A model generated the notes under the pieces. The model ran no database searches and was not told where the DNA came from. It was given only the letters and a program-made list of their open reading frames with translations. Of a DNA stretch of 64,000 bases, positions 25,661-36,990 are shown piece after piece. The translations under genes were made by a program, and so were the position numbers. Within the stretch, counting starts at the first letter, position 1, and every line of letters begins with the position of its first letter. The DNA is from Steinernema hermaphroditum. Its lineage: Eukaryota > Nematoda > Chromadorea > Rhabditida > Steinernematidae. The DNA is taken from contig CM059622.1 in the NCBI GenBank assembly GCA_030435675.1, positions 12,276,001 to 12,340,000 on the forward strand, written 5' to 3'.

Positions 25661-27593
25661 TTACTTTCTTGGGCGGCGAGCAGCAGGTAGAATGGACTCG
25701 CGAAGCATCTTGATATTTACATCTGCGCAGACGTCCTGCATCCAGAACTCGATGGCGCTTTTGACGAAGCTATCCTCCATCTGGCTGTTGGGACTGAACG
25801 ACATGTAACGTCCAGAATTTTCTTTGGTCACATGGTCCCACTTTTTGCCTGATACAACGGGTTTTCTAAAGTGTTGGATGGAAGGTTAATCTACATACAG
25901 TTGATTTACCCATATTTGATGAAGGAGATAAATCCACTGAGGATGTCCTTTTGGAAGGCGCGATCGTTGTCGTCGAACGGATAAGGAGGTGTGAAGTAAA
26001 CTCCAAACAGCGCGGGAATCTCGTTTCCATGGTAGGCGCCCTTAACAGGGAAAGCGGCAGAGATGGCCGGATTGTGGTATTCTTCGCGGTAGATGTAGAC
26101 ACGTGATCCAGAAGCGGCTTTGTCCTGAACTTCCCAGAACATGGGCACATTGAAGTATACATCAGTGAAAAGCTAAATGTGTTTGGTGAAGAAAGAAGAG
26201 AGAACTGTAACGTACATCAGAATAACGAGCCACATAGTCAGATGAGTTCAGATTTGTTCTCCCATTGAGGGCTCGATTGACATAGTAATCGACCATCTTC
26301 AAAGTCAGCGCCCCAATTTGCTTTCCGTAACTCTTGTCAGCAATCGTTTTCTCCACAATGAAGTCCGTGAGATTCTGTGCCGAATAGGTTCCCATTTCGG
26401 AGAAAGGAACATTCGATTGGAACAACGCAGGCATCGGGAAAAGGGTAAAGAAAGCGCCGTCGTAGTCGATGACTCCGGTGATCATAGGGATCTTAGGGGC
26501 AATCCGAGCGAGCACATCGATAGGATATGGGAAGAAATCGCCGTCAAAGTACGGGTTGAAAATAGTCACAACGAATTGGTCTCTGCTTTGACCCTAAACG
26601 CTATAATTGAAATTCATTACATTACATAAAAGCATACGATCTTCGCGATCCCGTCCCGAATTTTCTTCGCCGACTTCGTCTTCATGCAGCTCTTGATCGA
26701 CCACGAGGAACCGCTGCATCCAAGAGCTGCAGCCAGTTCATAACTGGAGTTTATAACTCCAGCGTAGTTGGAGAAAGGATTGTACTGAGATCCACTCATA
26801 GCGATAGCCTTTTGGAACAGACCTAGGATGTGCACAAGTTACAACCATCTCTGTTAGGCTGACATACGATTTGTGTGCGGCGACAGGGTCAAAGCAGATA
26901 CACTGGAGCCTCCAGCGCTCTCACCGGTCACTGTGATATCACGTGGATTGCCACCGAAAGAGGCGACGGTCTGGACGATGAATCGAAGAGCAGCGGCTTG
27001 GTCAAAGTAACCGAGATTTCCAGAAACGACGCCATCGCCCGTAGAAAAGAACCCGAACGCGGAGAGACGGTAGTTGATGGTGATGACAATGATCCCTTGC
27101 GAAACGAAATTGTCGCTCACGTTCTTATAGCCATAGAAGCTCGAGCTGCCGACTTCGAATCCGCCTCCGTGGATAAACATCATGACAGGATAGCCCTAGT
27201 AGTTGTGTGATTTCTCGGCAGGGACGAAAATGTTCATCGTCAGGCAGTCCTCGCTGAACTCTCCTGGTCCAGTCAGAATGTGTTCGGCTGTGTGCTGGAA
27301 ACACGGAGCTCCGAACTCTTTGGCTTCTCTGACTCCTTTCCATGGCGACGGGTTTACAGGTTTCTGACAGGAAACTCAACTAGGTACGTTACACCTTCCT
27401 TCCAGTTTACCTCAAATCTCAGGCTTCCAACAGGCGCTGCAGCATAGGGGACTCCGAGGTAAATATTCGCTTCTCTACCGTTGCTCATATTATATGAGAA
27501 TCCTTGAAGATACCCATATCTTGTCTGCACAAGAGGATCGAATGCGAGTGCGGTTGCCAGTAGAGCTGCCACGGACAGTAAGCGAAATATCAT
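25661..27593 (-). pseudogene. Secreted carboxylesterase 2 with one in-frame TAG, six exons, 569 codons
   Basis: Tandem paralogue of carboxylesterase 1. Exons on the minus strand: 27593-27411, 27363-26868, 26822-26638, 26593-26216, 26172-25910, 25865-25661, sum 1710 bases. The start chosen is the Met of MIFRLLSVAALL, a clear signal peptide. HGGGF and TGESAGG (Ser near 210) are present. The acid position is Asp near 333 rather than Glu, and GAYHG gives His near 462. Everything is open except codon 117, a TAG at 27196-27198, directly before GYPVMMFIHGGG. The aligned residue in paralogue 1 is Glu113, so a single G-to-T change would explain it. A 30-base intron ending at this TAG is conceivable but too short. 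It may be a very young pseudogene, a null allele, a sequencing error or a readthrough codon. Confidence 0.85.
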
Positions 27594-27626
27594 TTTGACT
27601 GATAATTTCGATGTTTGGATCGTCGC

Positions 27627-27633
27627 TTTTATA
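27627..27633 (-). promoter_or_regulatory. TATA box of carboxylesterase 2
   Basis: TATAAAA on the minus strand, about 34-40 bases upstream of the ATG. The spacing implies a very short 5' leader. Inferred from motif and position only. Confidence 0.4.
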
Positions 27634-27699
27634 CATGAAAGGCCTAGTTTGGTCAGACCAGTTTTTGTCATAAAGTTCTTATCAGTTACGTAAGTCACA

Positions 27700-29139
27700 A
27701 AATCGGTTTTGTGATTGGCTGTGCCCGCGTTTGTGTTTTAATCCTATTATCTGTCGAATTAGCAATGGCATTCAGTGATCGATTTTTTTTCATCGAAGTA
27801 TTGCATTAGTGCGTGGGGGAACACAAAATCACAGGAAGCTTTTAGGTCTGATCCGAGTGTACTGTTCTATAAACGTGGTGCGAGGTACTTACTCGCAGAA
27901 GATCAGCCACAAAAACGGTTCCAGTATCTGCTTGTTATCGTATAGCATCGTACTAAAACTCGCAAATATGCTTGACCATTGAAGCTTCTAGCTAACGTAG
28001 AATGTCCCTCGTGTCTCACCCAACTTATTTGGCAAAAATCATGGCTTCTCCTAGTAGCAATGAATGTTTGCGCTCAAAAACCACAGCCATCCTGGTCAAA
28101 AATATTTCAATTGTGACAGATGACCGAAAAAATTGTTTACCATTTGCTCGTGGGACATTATTATTTAACTGGGATAAAATATGAAAGTGTGCCATTTTCA
28201 ATGCCCCAACCCAATAGGTTTTTCCCATGTGCGGCTGATGCTGCTGGATCGCTCAACATTTATCGCTACCACTTGGAAATATTTTGCAGCACGTAGTATT
28301 TCTTTAAATGATCCATAATTTGATAAACGCAAGCTTAAAACTTTTACCATAAACCACTTCCTCGTCTGATACGTAGGCCCTTTGTAGTTATCCATACTCT
28401 TATTATTTTGTTTTCATGATTACTCGATTCGAGTTCCCTTATTTTGTAGCTGAAGAATCAATCCCGTATTGAGAGAAGAGACGACTCCAAATACTATGTT
28501 TTTATGATTTTGTGGTTGTAAGCTTTCATGTGTCAATGGTTTGTTGTAAACTACTACCATAGCCTCGGTATCCAACAAGGATATGTGGTAATTGGTTAAT
28601 TACATATATTTGCTTTTGTGATACGCCGAATAAGCGATCATAGAGGAAAACAAGAAGGAACCACTCTAATACTAATGGTCATATATCAAATCACGGATTT
28701 CTTCATGAAAGACAATGAATGCTCCCCATTTCATAGGGCGAAAAAGGAAGTAAATGATGGGCGGACGGATGAAGAGGATCCACCGAACAGACTCTAGATT
28801 GAAAGATTGAAAGTATGAGTGCAAAACCGAGTTATCAGGTCAAAGTGCTCAGTTTGCACAAGCAATTCAACATTAGTCGATTGAGTGTGTTCGAACAAAG
28901 TTAAAGGAACTATTAAGGATGCGTTTTCCATTCTCTTATTCTGCTCAGTTTGAAAATGGACAAAAGGAGATGAGATACAAATAAATACACTATGCACCAG
29001 GGCTGTGCGAGAGTCGAGAGTCAAGACCCCGACGTTTTCCGACGTTTCACACACTGATGGACCTTGTATTTTTCGGGACTGGTAGGACTACATGCAATTA
29101 GTAATTCTAGGTGCCGGTGATTTTTTGAGGATTTATTAG
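27700..29139. other. Gene-free spacer upstream of the esterases
   Basis: AT-rich, with scattered short frames and no recognisable gene. Confidence 0.35.
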
Positions 29140-29439
29140 TCACTCACTGGAACACTGAGGTCTTTCACGCATGTCCCCAGCGATCGGCTGGGTTGTCCAA
29201 TCGCTCTCGCTTAGATGAGTTGAGCGGTCGTTCTTGACACGATGGTCGAAGTCCAGGAAGTCCGCGCCGCCACCTGAGCTGAAGATGACATCGCTGTGCT
29301 CCACCATCTCTGGAATTAGCTTCTCTCCTCTCTGATGCACGCGCACTAGTGGGATCGTAACGTCCGGTTCTGACGCCTTGCTCTGCGCCGAAGCCAGAAA
29401 AAGACCGGCGACTAAGAAAACAATATGGTCCTTGTGCAT
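29140..29439 (-). CDS. Hypothetical secreted-protein exon partly built from repeats
   Basis: From the Met at 29439 the frame reads a signal-peptide-like start, MHKDHIVFLVAGLFLASAQ, then EPDVTIPLVRVHQRG. This faintly resembles the beginning of an aspartic-protease propeptide (an IPL motif after the signal), which is a weak guess. The second half overlaps dispersed repeat I (29155-29262) and the start codon lies inside a copy of the 38-bp motif of the next element. It could be a captured or decaying first exon, or an artefact of repeat sequence. Confidence 0.2.
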   Translation of the reverse strand: MHKDHIVFLVAGLFLASAQSKASEPDVTIPLVRVHQRGEKLIPEMVEHSDVIFSSGGGADFLDFDHRVKNDRSTHLSESDWTTQPIAGDMRERPQCSSE

Positions 29440-29990
29440 ATGTGACGTTTCGCAGGCCGTCATCATTTGATACGAGAAAGAAACTCGTAAATTTGATCTA
29501 GTCAATAGCCTAGTAACCCCTACCGTTTTTTTTCACTCCAAATTTTTCCACCCCGACAATTCCATCCCGTTTTTCCGTGTCGTCAAGACTACAGGGCTCG
29601 CCCTTCGGCTTCGCTTAAAATCAATAAGCATAGTTCTAAGCCCACGCCAAGCCTGGATGTTGGGCCATGCGCAAAAATGAACATGGGTCTCGCTTCGCTC
29701 GCTCGCAGCATTAAATCTCTGCGCGCCAAGCTGAACGTGTGTTTCCACCCCATTATTCTCGGGGTGGAAATGTCGGCGTGGAAAAGCGGAGTGAAATCGT
29801 CGTGTCACGCTGGGGAATGACAATATCGTCCTTATGTGACGTTTCGCAAGCCGTAGCCTACTACTCCCCAAAATGTATTTTTATTTAGAGATTTATTTTC
29901 CTCTGATTTTCCTAATTTTCTTTTTTTTCGTTCGACGAAAAAAAAAGAAAATGGCTACGGCTTGCGAAACGTCACATAAGGACGATATTG
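29421..29990. mobile_element. Inverted-repeat element with three copies of a 38-bp motif
   Basis: 29821-29858 and 29953-29990 are perfect 38-bp reverse complements enclosing 94 bases rich in T and A runs. A third, direct copy with a small insertion lies at 29421-29460. Between the direct copies are CGGGGTGGAAATGTCGG-type and CCACCCCGACAATTCC-type blocks that are partly complementary. Most likely this is a nested non-autonomous element. Confidence 0.65.
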
Positions 29991-31660
29991 AAGAAAAAAA
30001 AAAAATTTTCTTACCTCGCAAAGAGGTATCAAAACTGATGTGAAGTTGCTACGCTACTGCTTCAGAACAAGAACATATTTCGAGGAAAACTATTACATTC
30101 GACCGGGGTATATATTGGGTTGGTGCATTGAAAATGTCAGTGACATAAACATGGCATAATTTCGCAGTATTTACTCACAGGGAACAACTGATGGGCGCAT
30201 TGTGGAGTACAATGAACTATAACCCTACATTATGATTTTCCCCTTGTCTATTGCATTCTTCCTGATCATGGAGAAGTATCCCAGTATGACGGTCCTTAAT
30301 CAGGTACCTCACAATTGCGAAATATGAAGTGATGTACGGGATTCCTATGGTTTTAATTGTGTGATGGACGTTGATTGCTGCCAATCACGTACACCGTTAT
30401 GTCTTACCTTCCGAATGCACCTATCGTTGTGTTTGTCATATATCACAACATGAGCTAATCTCAAAAAGACGGCCTTCTCGGATCACCATGTTCCGTTAAC
30501 TCTAACGTTTCCAATTGGTTAAGTACTATAACAGACAATGGTCCACAAAAGCTCTCTACTTTAAACTCAGAGATATCTTTTTTGTTGTCTATATAGCACT
30601 GTCTTAGCTCTATCTTACTCTCACCTGTGCTCATCCATAAGTGACGATATCAAAAGAAACTATCCAAAATAAGGTTAAGAGGTCGAAAATCGGAACAAAG
30701 AGGTTTTTCAATTTTTAACCCCGAGACGCCAGTGAATTATTCGTCATACGTAAGGTAACAAAGTGATATGATACTCTTAACAAAAATACATATATTGGCG
30801 AAGACACCGTAATATCATACTAAGTGCCACTACCATAACTACGAAAATGTGCGCTCAGTGACAACATAACAAAAGGTGTGGCAGTTAAGGATTGGACCGA
30901 AATGTATTATTTTGTTTCCAAAATGTCGTTGCGCCAACAGAGAAACAATCTACACGAAAGCTGGCGACATGGCTCACTCGATGGTGAGTTCACTTGTTAG
31001 TGCAAAGTCTATGTCGCTCGACGAACAAAATCCAAAGGCCGCCTCGTTCATTTTGGTGGGCGGAAAAGGAAAAACGGAACTGATTTCTTAGCTAGCTTTG
31101 CGTCACCGCTTCCTTGTGGTCACACATCATAAAATACAAGTTAGCTTGTATCTTGAAAACATTTCTATCACAACCGGCCTACAACCACAGAGTACGGTAC
31201 ATATGATGTAATAGTTATACGATGTAAACACTATTCATCCATCTAGGATTTCCCAAAATTCTCAGTGAAAATCGGTGTTTGATCGGAACCACATTATTTT
31301 CTAGGCACCATTTCACACGGTCGTCAATGTGATCAGTTACATTCGTTGTGTAATAATTGTTTACACAGATTTTATAATAACTTCCGCGAAATAACCACCA
31401 CATGTGAAATATATTTCCGCCTATCGACCACATTGAAGAGGAGTTGATCTCTGCTTTCTTTTCGCTCCCATGCGCCTTGTTCCCTGAATAAAAACTATTC
31501 ACACTACATTTAGATGTTTTTGTAGGATTTTTTTTATGAAGGAAAAACACTTTTTGTTGTGTGCTGCCATTATTCCAAAACGATCTCTGGCACTGCCTTT
31601 GGCACTTGAAATCAGGGATTCTGAAGAGTCAAGGGGTTAGCGAACACAAAAATGACTTTG
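29991..31660. other. Gene-free region, possible decayed transposon
   Basis: TTGGGTTGGTGCATTG at about 30117-30132 and CGTTGCGCCAACAG at about 30927-30940 are weakly complementary and recall mariner-type termini. No transposase remnant was recognised, so this is only a suggestion. The remaining frames are short. Confidence 0.2.
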
Positions 31661-32160
31661 ACTTTATTCACGACTCAAAGGCATTTCGCCTTGCATGTCA
31701 CCGAATAATAGACAAACAGAGGATGTCTCATTGCTGCGGGATTCATCGGTGGTGTCGAAGCGGTGGTATCGAACCGGTCGTAGACGGCGCGCTTCATGGG
31801 GCACCTGAGAATCAGCAAAACATCGGAAATGGCGGTGGAATATCTTCTTCGCGGGCGTTTGGACCACTGGGGTAGCTTCGGGGCTCGCCTCTGCTTCGGA
31901 GAGATGAGTCCGTCCGGGAGCTGCGTCTTCGGTATCCTCAGATTGTCGGCGTGCTGCAGAATGACATCTCCCACAGTCAGATTCTTGGCGTCGGACATCT
32001 TGTTGTCAGCGGTGGTGGGACGACAGCTTCCCGGTGTCCCAATTCCCTCTGGAAGCCGGAAAACTCATACATGCCACAGGGTTTGCCATCTGATCAAACC
32101 AGACACTCAGAGAGCGACCGGAGGGACCGACCGCTCGCCACCGCGACACGAGTGAGACTC
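31661..32160. repeat. Repeat-rich segment including homologue of 16203-16484 and a dispersed repeat I fragment
   Basis: 31796-32000 shares with 16320-16450 (reverse orientation) the ARLCFGEMSP / ARICFVEMSP-type coding-like stretch. A fragment of dispersed repeat I, in minus orientation with GACCGACCGCTCGCCACCG, lies at about 32085-32150. No intact gene. Confidence 0.45.
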
Positions 32161-32505
32161 CAAAAATGATTCCATGGAAGTCAACGAATTAACTCGACAA
32201 GTTCGAATACGAAGCCTTAATCACACAGGTTGAGGCATACAATTTACATTCCGTACCACCATAATAAAGTGTCGCGACTCTAAGTCGTGTCTAGGACTCG
32301 CATGTTTACATGGATTCTGAAGAGTCAAGGGGTTAGCCAACACAGAAACGATTGCATGGAGCCAACAGGTTCGAACACGCAACCTGAATCATCCAGCTTC
32401 CCAAGAGGCATATAATTTACATCCTGTACCAGCATACTATCAACGCCAACAAAGTGTCCCAACTCTCAGTCGACTCTAGGACTCGAGTGCTGAGATGTTT
32501 ATGGA
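32160..32505. repeat. Two diverged direct repeats of about 170 bases
   Basis: Segments at about 32165-32310 and 32345-32500 share ATGGAGCC/GTCAACG-type starts, GGTTCGAACACG/AGTTCGAATACG, ATAATTTACAT or CAATTTACAT, and GTCTAGGACTCG. The 20 bases GATTCTGAAGAGTCAAGGGG occur at about 31618 and again at 32311. On the minus strand the GTGTTCGAACC piece resembles a tRNA-type B box, as in a SINE, but no complete tRNA fold is present. Confidence 0.5.
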
Positions 32506-32981
32506 CTGAAATCAAATAGGATGGGGAGCGACGGAGTGCGCTCGCCGCCAAACGGTCCTTTAAATGGTCAGCTGTAATAAGGAAATGCTATGCACTTGTC
32601 ATGTTGGATAATGTCCAGTAGACGTTTGTTTTCTATGCTTTCTATGTTTTCATGCGTTTTCTATGAATTCCAGCAAAATTTTCATTACCGCCACACCTCC
32701 AAATGAACTCTTTGCCCGCTCCACACACGGAAGCTGCCGGAGATGCAACTTCCAAGCACACGCCTCCACCCAAGCAGATGATAGGATCCCGCATCATCTT
32801 CTGTGTTTCACCGCCTGTGCTTCTACGCCTCCACACTCCATGCATCTACGCCCTACACACGCTCTGCAACATGGGCACTATTCAACCGAATAAAAAACAG
32901 CCTACTGTATTTTTGAATGCATCTTACGCAAAAATCAACGAGGTCTTTATTCAAGCACGCATGAATACTGACCAATAACCG

Positions 32982-33229
32982 CTACTTGTTGAACGGTAAG
33001 AACTTGACAGTATTCCTGTTCAGAAGCTGCCTTATGAATGGGCTGGCTGTAACGGCGCCATCGGTGTCCATATTGTAAAGAGCTGAAAACACTCATTCGT
33101 AGTACTTCCCGTCGAATGCCACTTACGTCGTCGGAACATGACAAAATGAGGAGTCACAAACGCTTCTGTGGACATGGTGATGATGAGAGCGAACGAAAAG
33201 CAGATCATGACGAAGGTAGATGCCAACAT
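32982..33229 (-). CDS. Small secreted protein P1, two exons, 67 aa
   Basis: Member of a four-gene family that I do not recognise. Exons: 33229-33127 and 33082-32982 on the minus strand, sum 204 bases. A signal peptide (MLASTFVMICFSFALII) is followed by a mature start at about AFVTPHFVMFRR. Intron phase is 1, splitting a codon after a CGAC sequence (donor GTAAGT, acceptor TTTTCAG). Exon 2 gives PLYNMDTDGAVT, then SPFIRQLLNRNTV, similar to the FILLRQPIL segment of P2 and P3. Exon 1 is 103 bases, exactly as in P2. TATAAAG on the minus strand at about 33264-33270 is a plausible TATA box. No cysteines lie in the mature part; it is basic. Possibly a secreted peptide or peptide precursor. Confidence 0.6.
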
Positions 33230-34075
33230 ACTGGTCGAAATGAAACACTTCGGTGAAACAGAACTTTATAGGCTCGTCTGAAAGGTTGTTTTCGGAAACC
33301 TAGAATGAATATTTGAACTTGAGTTTTTCAATATCGAACGCGTGCGACAATGAGAAACATCTGTTCATCGAAATCGACCAGTCAAGTACTTCTACTTCTT
33401 TCGCAAGCAGCTGGTGGTTTTGAACGGTAAAGAATCACAATCTTCGGAATTGCCCTTTTTCTTCGGAATTGCCCACAGCTTTCAAACATTATGCCACATT
33501 TTATAACTTCTTTGAAAAAGAAAGCTCACTTTAAATGAACTGAGTAGGCCGGTGTTGTAGTCCGCCCGAAGTAGCAGGTAGTAGTTGTTAGTGCCCCTAC
33601 ATTTTGGTAGCTTCTTTCAGAGAACGAAGAGCCAAGGTTTCTTGTTGTCGGCCCACTCTTTTTTTTCGGTCTGTGGAATAATTAGAGTTTTACCATTCCA
33701 CCAATGGCATACGGTGCAACATTGTTTGTCACTTTGCACTTCGATACCAAACGCAATGTTTTTGACGGGCTCAGGTGAAAATATGCAGTTTTCCGACTTG
33801 AAGCATGTTTTGCGGAAGAACTCTGACGAACGTTTTATCCTGTTTGCTTCACAGTTTTCATAATACTATACACATGTACTTCCGGTATTGTCAACTACAA
33901 CATGCTTTTGACTCATTCCGCTTCCGTTGCGCTCTTCCGACATGCCCGATGAGCGAGTTGTTTATTACATTTCGGCTTGCCTAAAGTGTTAGTCATAGTC
34001 TTGTGCTGAAAAAAAAACAATCCTCTTTCGCGACTTAAATCATTGTCCTATTAAGACTTGCATGAATCACTCGCA
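33230..34075. other. Gene-free spacer
   Basis: Contains the upstream region of P1, then AT-rich sequence. A plus-strand open frame at 33585-33863 (92 codons) has no recognisable feature. Confidence 0.3.
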
Positions 34076-34319
34076 GTATGTCTGTGACGTTTTGCGATCC
34101 GGCTACACAATAGGCGATTTACACACTGGCGTAATTCATCCGGATATCGTATATAATACACAAAAGCAATCTACATACGTAGAGATTACCTTTTCCAATG
34201 GCCAGAAACCATGTATCCAAAGTGCGCTGTGTTAAAGTAACCATAGAACATTGTGGTCACAGCTGTGCAGTGCGGGATTTAGAGAAACAAAACGAGTAAC
34301 CCGGAATCTAGGAAGTTTT
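34076..34319. repeat. 244-bp direct repeat, copy 1
   Basis: Matches 34601-34843 at roughly 95% by eye, starting GTATGTCTGTGACG and ending TCTAGGAAGTTTT. The plus frame beginning YVCDVLRSGYTIGD stays open for about 53 codons in both copies. Confidence 0.75.
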
Positions 34320-34600
34320 GGTACTAGGACATTTGTGCCACCGACATTTGCGCCACTTTTTTGGTCTCACCACGAAAAGCCTTTTACGTATCCCTTTAAT
34401 TGATAACTGGAGTAGGAACGGTAAGTCGTGAGCTCTGTTCGATACTTTCTGTGTCTCACCATGTAAGCTACGACTAGGATATATAAGAATAAACTTAAAA
34501 ATCGCAAACAAAAATTTGAGTCACAGCCTGTGTCTCACAACTATGGCTTGGCATTTATGGACAAGTTTGAGTTTATAAAAGTTTATTTTTTTTTATGTAA

Positions 34601-34843
34601 GTATGTCTGTGACGTTTTGCGATCCGGCTACACAATAGGCGATTTACACACTGGCGTAATTCATCCGGATATCGTATGTAACACACAAAAACAATCTACA
34701 TACGTAGAGATTACCTTTTCCAATGACCAGAAATAATGTATCCAAAGTGCGCTATGTTTAAGTAACCATAGAACATTGTGGTCACAGCTGTGCAGTGCCG
34801 GATTTAGAGAAACAAACGAGTAAATCGGAATCTAGGAAGTTTT
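34601..34843. repeat. 244-bp direct repeat, copy 2
   Basis: Second copy of the 34076-34319 segment, 525 bases downstream. The differences inside the shared open frame are few; one is synonymous and at least two change residues. This may be a tandem exon duplication or two insertions of one element. Confidence 0.75.
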
Positions 34844-35530
34844 CTAGTCTCGGCATCTATACGTGATGTGAAGCCTTAGAAGACGACATACCCTTTATTT
34901 TAGAATGGGGGAGCCCACAAAGAAATCTTTTGAGCTGTCACCTCAGATCGAGTGGAAACTTAGAACACAGTACAAGGCTGAACGCTGCTGGTCGGCTTGT
35001 ATAAACACCTGACCAACACCCTTCCAACGTCACATCGAATCCAGTACGGGTCAATATAGTGAAACCTGCCATGAAGGTTTGGGTGGTTGCATTGGTCAAT
35101 CTTTATCTTTGCTTATACCTTTTGTTGATCATCGGCGAACTCTAAATGGAGAAAACAAAAAGGGTTCGGAAGGGAGTCGAACTCGGACTTGAAAAGTTGT
35201 AATCAAGACAGTATCCGTTTTGGCGGTATGTTTTCAAGTTGACTGCAGTCATTCAATGCAAGTTCTAAGGGTATCTAAGTTCAATAATGTATGTACAGCT
35301 GTGTTAGTTTTCATGTCGATCTAAGGCGAACACTTTGGAAGGTTGCCTTGCCAGACGGATGAACTTTTCCGCCTCAGCTGATGAAAATGTGGCGATTTTA
35401 CAACTGCCATCACGCTATTGAATGCTCTATGTCCCACAAGAAGACTCGTGAGAAGCAGATTACTTATAGAAATGAAAAAAACACATATTATTGTGCATAA
35501 TGAACATATGCAATGGCATTCATTTCCATG
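34844..35530. other. Gene-free spacer
   Basis: No gene or repeat recognised apart from weak short frames. Confidence 0.3.
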
Positions 35531-35844
35531 TTATACACTGTGATATTCGTGGATATTCCACCAGGGAGAAACGCCGAGAATCGGCTGCCTCAATAAAATG
35601 AAATTGAGTGGCTGTGGAGTTATGTTCCTTCTTGTCGGCTTCATCGTCGCTGCAGTTGGTGTAGCAGGTGTGACTAGTTCCCTCCTTCTGTGCACATCTG
35701 AGGTTTTACTGTGAGATCGATATCAAGAATGTAAACCTTACGTCTCCGTATCATATGAGGATACTTAAATCGCATATGCGTTATGGGAATTGAGTTGACC
35801 AGTGAAGCAATAACTAAGACAACGAATAAGTATCTCAGAATCAT
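35531..35844 (-). CDS. Small secreted protein P2, two exons, 89 aa
   Basis: Exons: 35844-35742 and 35697-35531 on the minus strand, sum 270 bases. A signal peptide (MILRYLFVVLVIASLV) is followed by NSIPITHMRFKYPHMIRR. The phase-1 intron (donor GTAAGG, acceptor CTCAG) joins C to AT and makes a His codon. Exon 2 is basic (HVHRRRELV), then Thr/Pro/Ala-rich, then PLNFILLRQPILGVSPWW. P3 has the same order of segments: SIP after the signal, HMIR before the intron, and FILLRQPILG near the end. The 26 bases coding FILLRQPIL are nearly identical in the two genes. No function is known to me; the basic pairs could be prohormone cleavage sites. Confidence 0.65.
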
Positions 35845-36889
35845 TGTTCAAATTTGTGGAGAAATTTCCAAAGGTACACTTAGAGCGATAAGGAAACAAC
35901 GATGCCTGTCTACAGGATATGAGTCGGCACTCTTATATATCGCACAACTAAAAGGATTCATAATGCTATTAAGGCATTTGCAGTTACATGACTGTCGCCT
36001 ACGTAGCACAGAAAGCGGATATGTCGTGGAAAGTGGATTAGAGATGATCCCGGTCATTCACACACCGGTGAAAATTGTAGTTTTAATATGATGTTGTGCA
36101 TGAAAGAAGATTTTCCGGAGGATGTGAATGAAGCTGCTCAATTTCAAAACTGTAGATTTAAATGACGTGGCTGCATGAGAAAGAAAAGAAGGGATGTATG
36201 GATACGCGATTCGCCTTTACGAAGAGCTATCACAGATGATAGGGATAATTCTGGACTCGAGGTCAAGACAGGTTATATGAACACGTTATATTTTTACATC
36301 TTGAGTTTAACATGTTAACCTAGAGCCTTATGTAATCTGCTCATGTCCATGTTTCGCTCGTTTTCGCATTGCACCATTCCACCTGGATCGTGCATTCTGG
36401 GAACGTAACGCCTCGTATTTTGCTCGTTGTCTCCTGAGCTTCGAACATCATCCCACGGCTTTGGTCACTCGTGGTGCATTAGCTTTTTTTGCTAATCTAA
36501 ATGCTCACAACGATATTAGATCGTGACATTTAGTCTCCATCCTGGGAACCTCTTGGCGCGGGCTCGTCTTAATTAGTGGTTTGATAATTGCAATTAAACG
36601 TCATTTTAAACACGTGAATCGAAAAACTGAAACGAACGAAATCCGACAATGGAACTAGCAAGCGAAGCATACAAACTGTCGCACGCCGATTCGATCGAAA
36701 TTTGGAAGATAGCATTAAGCATAAAGCAAAGAAAACAACGAAGACTGACGTATCTTTTGTGGCGTTAGGGTTCTCTCATATGCGATCCTCAGCATGGGAC
36801 AATTTGTGTCTTGCAAGCACAAATGGTTTTGAAAGCACAAATGGTCATATAACAGTTTAATAAACGAACGATTTTCCTTCTTTTATCTT
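35845..36889. other. Gene-free spacer
   Basis: No confident gene. The plus-strand frame that overlaps P2 exon 1 is its antisense shadow. Confidence 0.3.
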
Positions 36890-36990
36890 ACGTCTTTCGT
36901 TTGGGTCCGTGGCGATTGGTGGGATCGCTTCATAAATGAGTTGGGTGACCGGTCGTTCTCGGCCGTCATTGGTGGCACAACTCGTCTTTC
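36890..36990 (+). repeat. Dispersed repeat I copy
   Basis: Shares GGTCCGTGGCGATTGG, then GGTCGTTCTCGGCCGTC and GGTGGCACAA with the copy at 22850-23000. Confidence 0.6.

Noticed and set aside
27169..27198. A 30-base intron that would remove the TAG of esterase 2
   Set aside because: The GT and AG exist, but 30 bases is below the shortest introns in this window (about 40), and the esterase 1 alignment shows coding sequence here.
26318..27210. Plus-strand frames over esterase 2
   Set aside because: Antisense shadows of esterase exons 2 and 4.
32380..32410. Possible tRNA gene (B-box-like GTTCGAACC)
   Set aside because: No acceptor stem, anticodon arm or D arm could be folded around it.
35783..36091. 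102-codon plus-strand frame overlapping P2
   Set aside because: It is partly antisense to the P2 signal-peptide exon and shows no features of its own.
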